Assembly (NCBI RefSeq): GCF_030159855.1
Contig: NZ_BSNG01000003.1
Coordinates: forward strand, 43,418-107,417
DNA: 64,000 nt
DNA from: Devosia yakushimensis
GTDB taxonomy: Bacteria; Pseudomonadota; Alphaproteobacteria; Rhizobiales; Devosiaceae
Reading direction: 5' to 3'
Of this stretch, positions 62,009-64,000 are shown piece by piece. The translations under genes and the position numbers were made by a program. The stretch's first letter is position 1. The number at the start of each line of letters is the position of its first letter. The notes below the pieces were generated by a model. That model did not search any database. It saw only the letters and a program-made list of their open reading frames with translations, and was not told the DNA's origin.

Positions 62009-62137
62009 CACCTCCCCCTTGATGGGAGAGGCTGGGAGGGGGTGCGGAAGCCCCGATATCGGGGCCAATCACCCCCTCCCTGACCCTGCTTTTTTCGCTT
62101 GTGGCGAAAAAGCAGACCCAACAAGGGGGGAGGGTGT
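62009..62137. repeat. Multi-stem palindromic element between ytfQ and ytfR
   Basis: Outer arms CACCTCCCCCTTGATGGG (62009-62026) and CCCAACAAGGGGGGAGGGTG (about 62118-62137), perfect inner arms GGGAGGGGGTG / CACCCCCTCCC (62034-62044, 62070-62080) and innermost palindrome CCCCGATATCGGGG (62051-62064). A third stem CTGCTTTTTTCGC / GCGAAAAAGCAG lies at 62086-62115. It fills most of the 201-bp gap between the two genes. Confidence 0.7.
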
Positions 62138-62179
62138 CGACTGAGAATTCGGCGTGGCGATCTGGCGGGGGAGAACTGT

Positions 62180-63697
62180 ATGACCGACAGCCCATACGTG
62201 CTCGAAGCGCGCGGCGTGACCAAGATCTTTGGCAATCACACCGCCCTTGACGCCATCGATTTCGGCCTCCGGCCCGGCGAAGTCCATGCCCTGCTGGGGG
62301 AAAACGGGGCCGGCAAATCCACCTTGATCAAGGTCCTGACCGGCGCCTACCAGCCCGATGCCGGCGGCGTTTTCGTCCATGGCGCCCCGGTGACGCTCGA
62401 CAATCCCCTCCACGCCCAGACCCATGGCATCGGCACGGTCTATCAGGAGGTCAATCTCCTGCCCAATCGCTCGGTGGCCGAAAACCTGTTCCTGGGCCAC
62501 CAGCCCACTTGGCTCGGCCTGGTCGACCACCGCAAAATGGAAAAATCCGCCCGCGCACTGCTTGAGCGCTACGATCTGGCCATCGATCCGGCCAGTGACC
62601 TCGGCAGCCATTCCGTGGCCGTGCAGCAGATCGTCGCCATTGCCCGCGCCGTCGAACTCTCCGGCAAGGTGCTGATCCTCGACGAACCCACCGCCAGTCT
62701 CGACCGCAACGAGGTCGAGCGCCTGTTCGAGGTCATTGCCGATCTCAAAAAGAGCGGCCTTGCCATCATCTTCATCACCCATTTCCTCGACCAGGTCTTC
62801 GCCATTTCCGACCGGGTGACCGTGCTGCGCAATGGCAAGCTGGTCGAAACCCGCCAGCTCGATAGCGTCACCCGTACCGATGTGGTCCGCCTCATGCTGG
62901 GCAAGGACATCGCCTTTTCCGGCGCCACCGACCTCGAGCCCGAGCGGCCCACCACCGATGTGCTGCTCGATTTCGCCGGCTATGGCCGCAGGAAAAGCGT
63001 GCATCCCTTCAACCTCACCATCCACAAGGGCGAGGTGATCGGGGTTGCCGGCCTGCTCGGTTCCGGCCGCACCGAAATGGCCCGCCTCATGTTCGGCGCC
63101 GATCCGGCTGATCAGGGGAGCCTGGCAATATCGGGCAAAACCACCGCCATCCGCACCGCCAGCGACGCCATCCGTCACGGCTTTGGCTTCTGCCCGGAGG
63201 ATCGCAAGGCCGAAGGCATTCTGGGCGATCTCTCGGTGCGCGAAAACATCATCATTGCGCTCCAGGGCAAGCTCGGCTGGTTCCGCGCGCTCAACCGCGA
63301 CGAACAGCTCGAAATCGCCGGCAAATTCGGCGAGGCCATGGATATCCGCGCCGCTTCGCTCGATATGCCGGTAAAGCTCCTCTCGGGCGGCAACCAGCAA
63401 AAGGTCATTCTCTCGCGCTGGCTGGCCACCGACCCCGCCTTCCTCATCCTGGACGAGCCCACCCGCGGTATCGATGTGGGGGCTCACGCCGAAATCGTGC
63501 GCACCATCAATCGGCTGCGTGACGACGGCATGGCCATGGTCGTCATCTCCTCCGAGCTGGATGAAGTGGTCGCCTATAGCTCGCGCATCGTCGTCATGCG
63601 CGATCGCGAAATGGTGGCCGAATTGCGCGGCAAGAACATCAATCCCGGAGTCATCGTGCAGGCCATCGCCAATTCCGCCGACGAGGCCCATCCATGA
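62180..63697 (+). CDS. ytfR: Sugar ABC transporter ATPase with two ABC domains (YtfR/RbsA type)
   Basis: A 505-aa duplicated ABC ATPase. The first half has Walker A GENGAGKST, signature region SHSVAVQQ, Walker B LILDEPTAS. The second half has GLLGSGRTE (Lys replaced by Arg, usual in RbsA/YtfR types), LSGGNQQK and LILDEPTRG. The ATG at 62180 gives the family N-terminus. It overlaps the next gene by 4 bp (ATGA). Confidence 0.95.
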   Translation: MTDSPYVLEARGVTKIFGNHTALDAIDFGLRPGEVHALLGENGAGKSTLIKVLTGAYQPDAGGVFVHGAPVTLDNPLHAQTHGIGTVYQEVNLLPNRSVAENLFLGHQPTWLGLVDHRKMEKSARALLERYDLAIDPASDLGSHSVAVQQIVAIARAVELSGKVLILDEPTASLDRNEVERLFEVIADLKKSGLAIIFITHFLDQVFAISDRVTVLRNGKLVETRQLDSVTRTDVVRLMLGKDIAFSGATDLEPERPTTDVLLDFAGYGRRKSVHPFNLTIHKGEVIGVAGLLGSGRTEMARLMFGADPADQGSLAISGKTTAIRTASDAIRHGFGFCPEDRKAEGILGDLSVRENIIIALQGKLGWFRALNRDEQLEIAGKFGEAMDIRAASLDMPVKLLSGGNQQKVILSRWLATDPAFLILDEPTRGIDVGAHAEIVRTINRLRDDGMAMVVISSELDEVVAYSSRIVVMRDREMVAELRGKNINPGVIVQAIANSADEAHP

Positions 63698-64000
63698 AGC
63701 GGCTGCATCTCGAACGCCTCGCCAATCCGCAATTGCTGGCCCTGGTGGGAGTTCTCCTCATCAATTGGCTGCTCTTTCCCAATTTCTTTCGCATCACCTG
63801 GCAGGATGGGCGGCTGTTCGGCAGCCTGATCGACGTGCTCAATCGCGGCGCGCCCGTGGCGATCCTCGCCATCGGCATGACCGGGGTCATCGCGACCAAG
63901 GGCGTCGATCTCTCGGTGGTCGCCGTATCATTAAAAAACGGCGCCGTCGCCGCCACCATGGTGGTAGCAGGCTATCCTACGCCGGTCGCCGTGCTCGCGG
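63694..64000 (+). CDS. ytfT: Sugar ABC transporter permease (YtfT/RbsC type), cut by window edge
   Basis: 102 N-terminal residues of a permease: cytosolic start, first helix (LLALVGVLLINWLLFP), then the conserved region GMTGVIATKGVDLSVVAVSLKNGAVAA. In this family the loop normally reads T-G-G-I/V-D-L-S-V-G-A-V, so K for G, V for G and S-L-K-N in the helix are unusual. They fall over an A-run (TCATTAAAAAACGG). The reading frame stays open. The rest lies beyond the window. Confidence 0.85.
   Translation, partial: MKRLHLERLANPQLLALVGVLLINWLLFPNFFRITWQDGRLFGSLIDVLNRGAPVAILAIGMTGVIATKGVDLSVVAVSLKNGAVAATMVVAGYPTPVAVLA

Noticed and set aside
62069..63691. Minus-strand 540-codon open frame opposite ytfR
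   Set aside because: Shadow of a textbook two-domain ABC ATPase; no domain of its own.

Overview
The window is GC-rich DNA (roughly 64% by eye) from an alphaproteobacterium. Gene content points to the Hyphomicrobiales, and a Devosia-like lineage is my best guess: a split pntAA/pntAB/pntB transhydrogenase, an aa3-type COX subunit IV, a RirA-type iron box, an HmuP/HemP-led heme operon, a pqqABCDE cluster and many ABC sugar transporters. The taxon is inferred, not proven. There are no rRNA or tRNA genes, CRISPR arrays, insertion sequences or phage genes. It reads as ordinary chromosome with extragenic palindromic repeats.

Layout. 1-1.1 kb: partial DsbA/FrnE-like protein and TspO. 1.2-5.0 kb: a small regulon made of a hybrid sensor kinase, a divergent NarL/FixJ-type regulator, two paralogous tiny secreted peptides and a LysE-family exporter. 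An 18-bp inverted repeat lies upstream of both peptides and the exporter. 5.0-8.0 kb: large SARP/BTAD-ATPase regulator, then a structured intergenic region ending in a strong terminator (candidate small RNA). 8.4-10.1 kb: membrane protein, SlyX, hydrolase. 10.1-13.6 kb: transhydrogenase, whose PntAA carries a 190-residue EHVEDH-repeat tail. 13.7-19.4 kb: COX IV, oligoendopeptidase F, YbaY/META protein, NtrC-type regulator, M19 dipeptidase. 19.5-23.7 kb: pqqABCDE plus a translationally coupled S33 peptidase, with a LysR regulator upstream. 25.1-29.1 kb: hydroxyproline catabolism (GntR regulator, D-hydroxyproline dehydrogenase, epimerase, divergent deaminase) bracketed by two copies of one operator. 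29.3-38.2 kb: heme uptake, with a nine-gene operon hmuPSTUV-hypothetical-exbB-exbD-tonB divergent from a TonB-dependent receptor across an iron box. 38.3-40.3 kb: TetR regulator with two 18-bp direct repeats facing a VOC/hydrolase pair. 40.4-50.3 kb: PbpC, alpha-2-macroglobulin, Nudix, Na/Pi cotransporter. 50.5-60.5 kb: alpha-mannoside uptake and cleavage (ABC transporter plus GH38 mannosidase) flanked by two LacI regulators. 61.0-64 kb: YtfQRT-type sugar ABC transporter, cut by the window end.

Several clusters look self-contained, with the regulator, its likely operator and the target genes adjacent (two-component/peptide, GntR/hydroxyproline, TetR/VOC, LacI/mannosidase, iron box/heme). The least conventional items are the two-component-peptide regulon, the PntAA tail, the peptidase in the PQQ operon and the candidate small RNA.
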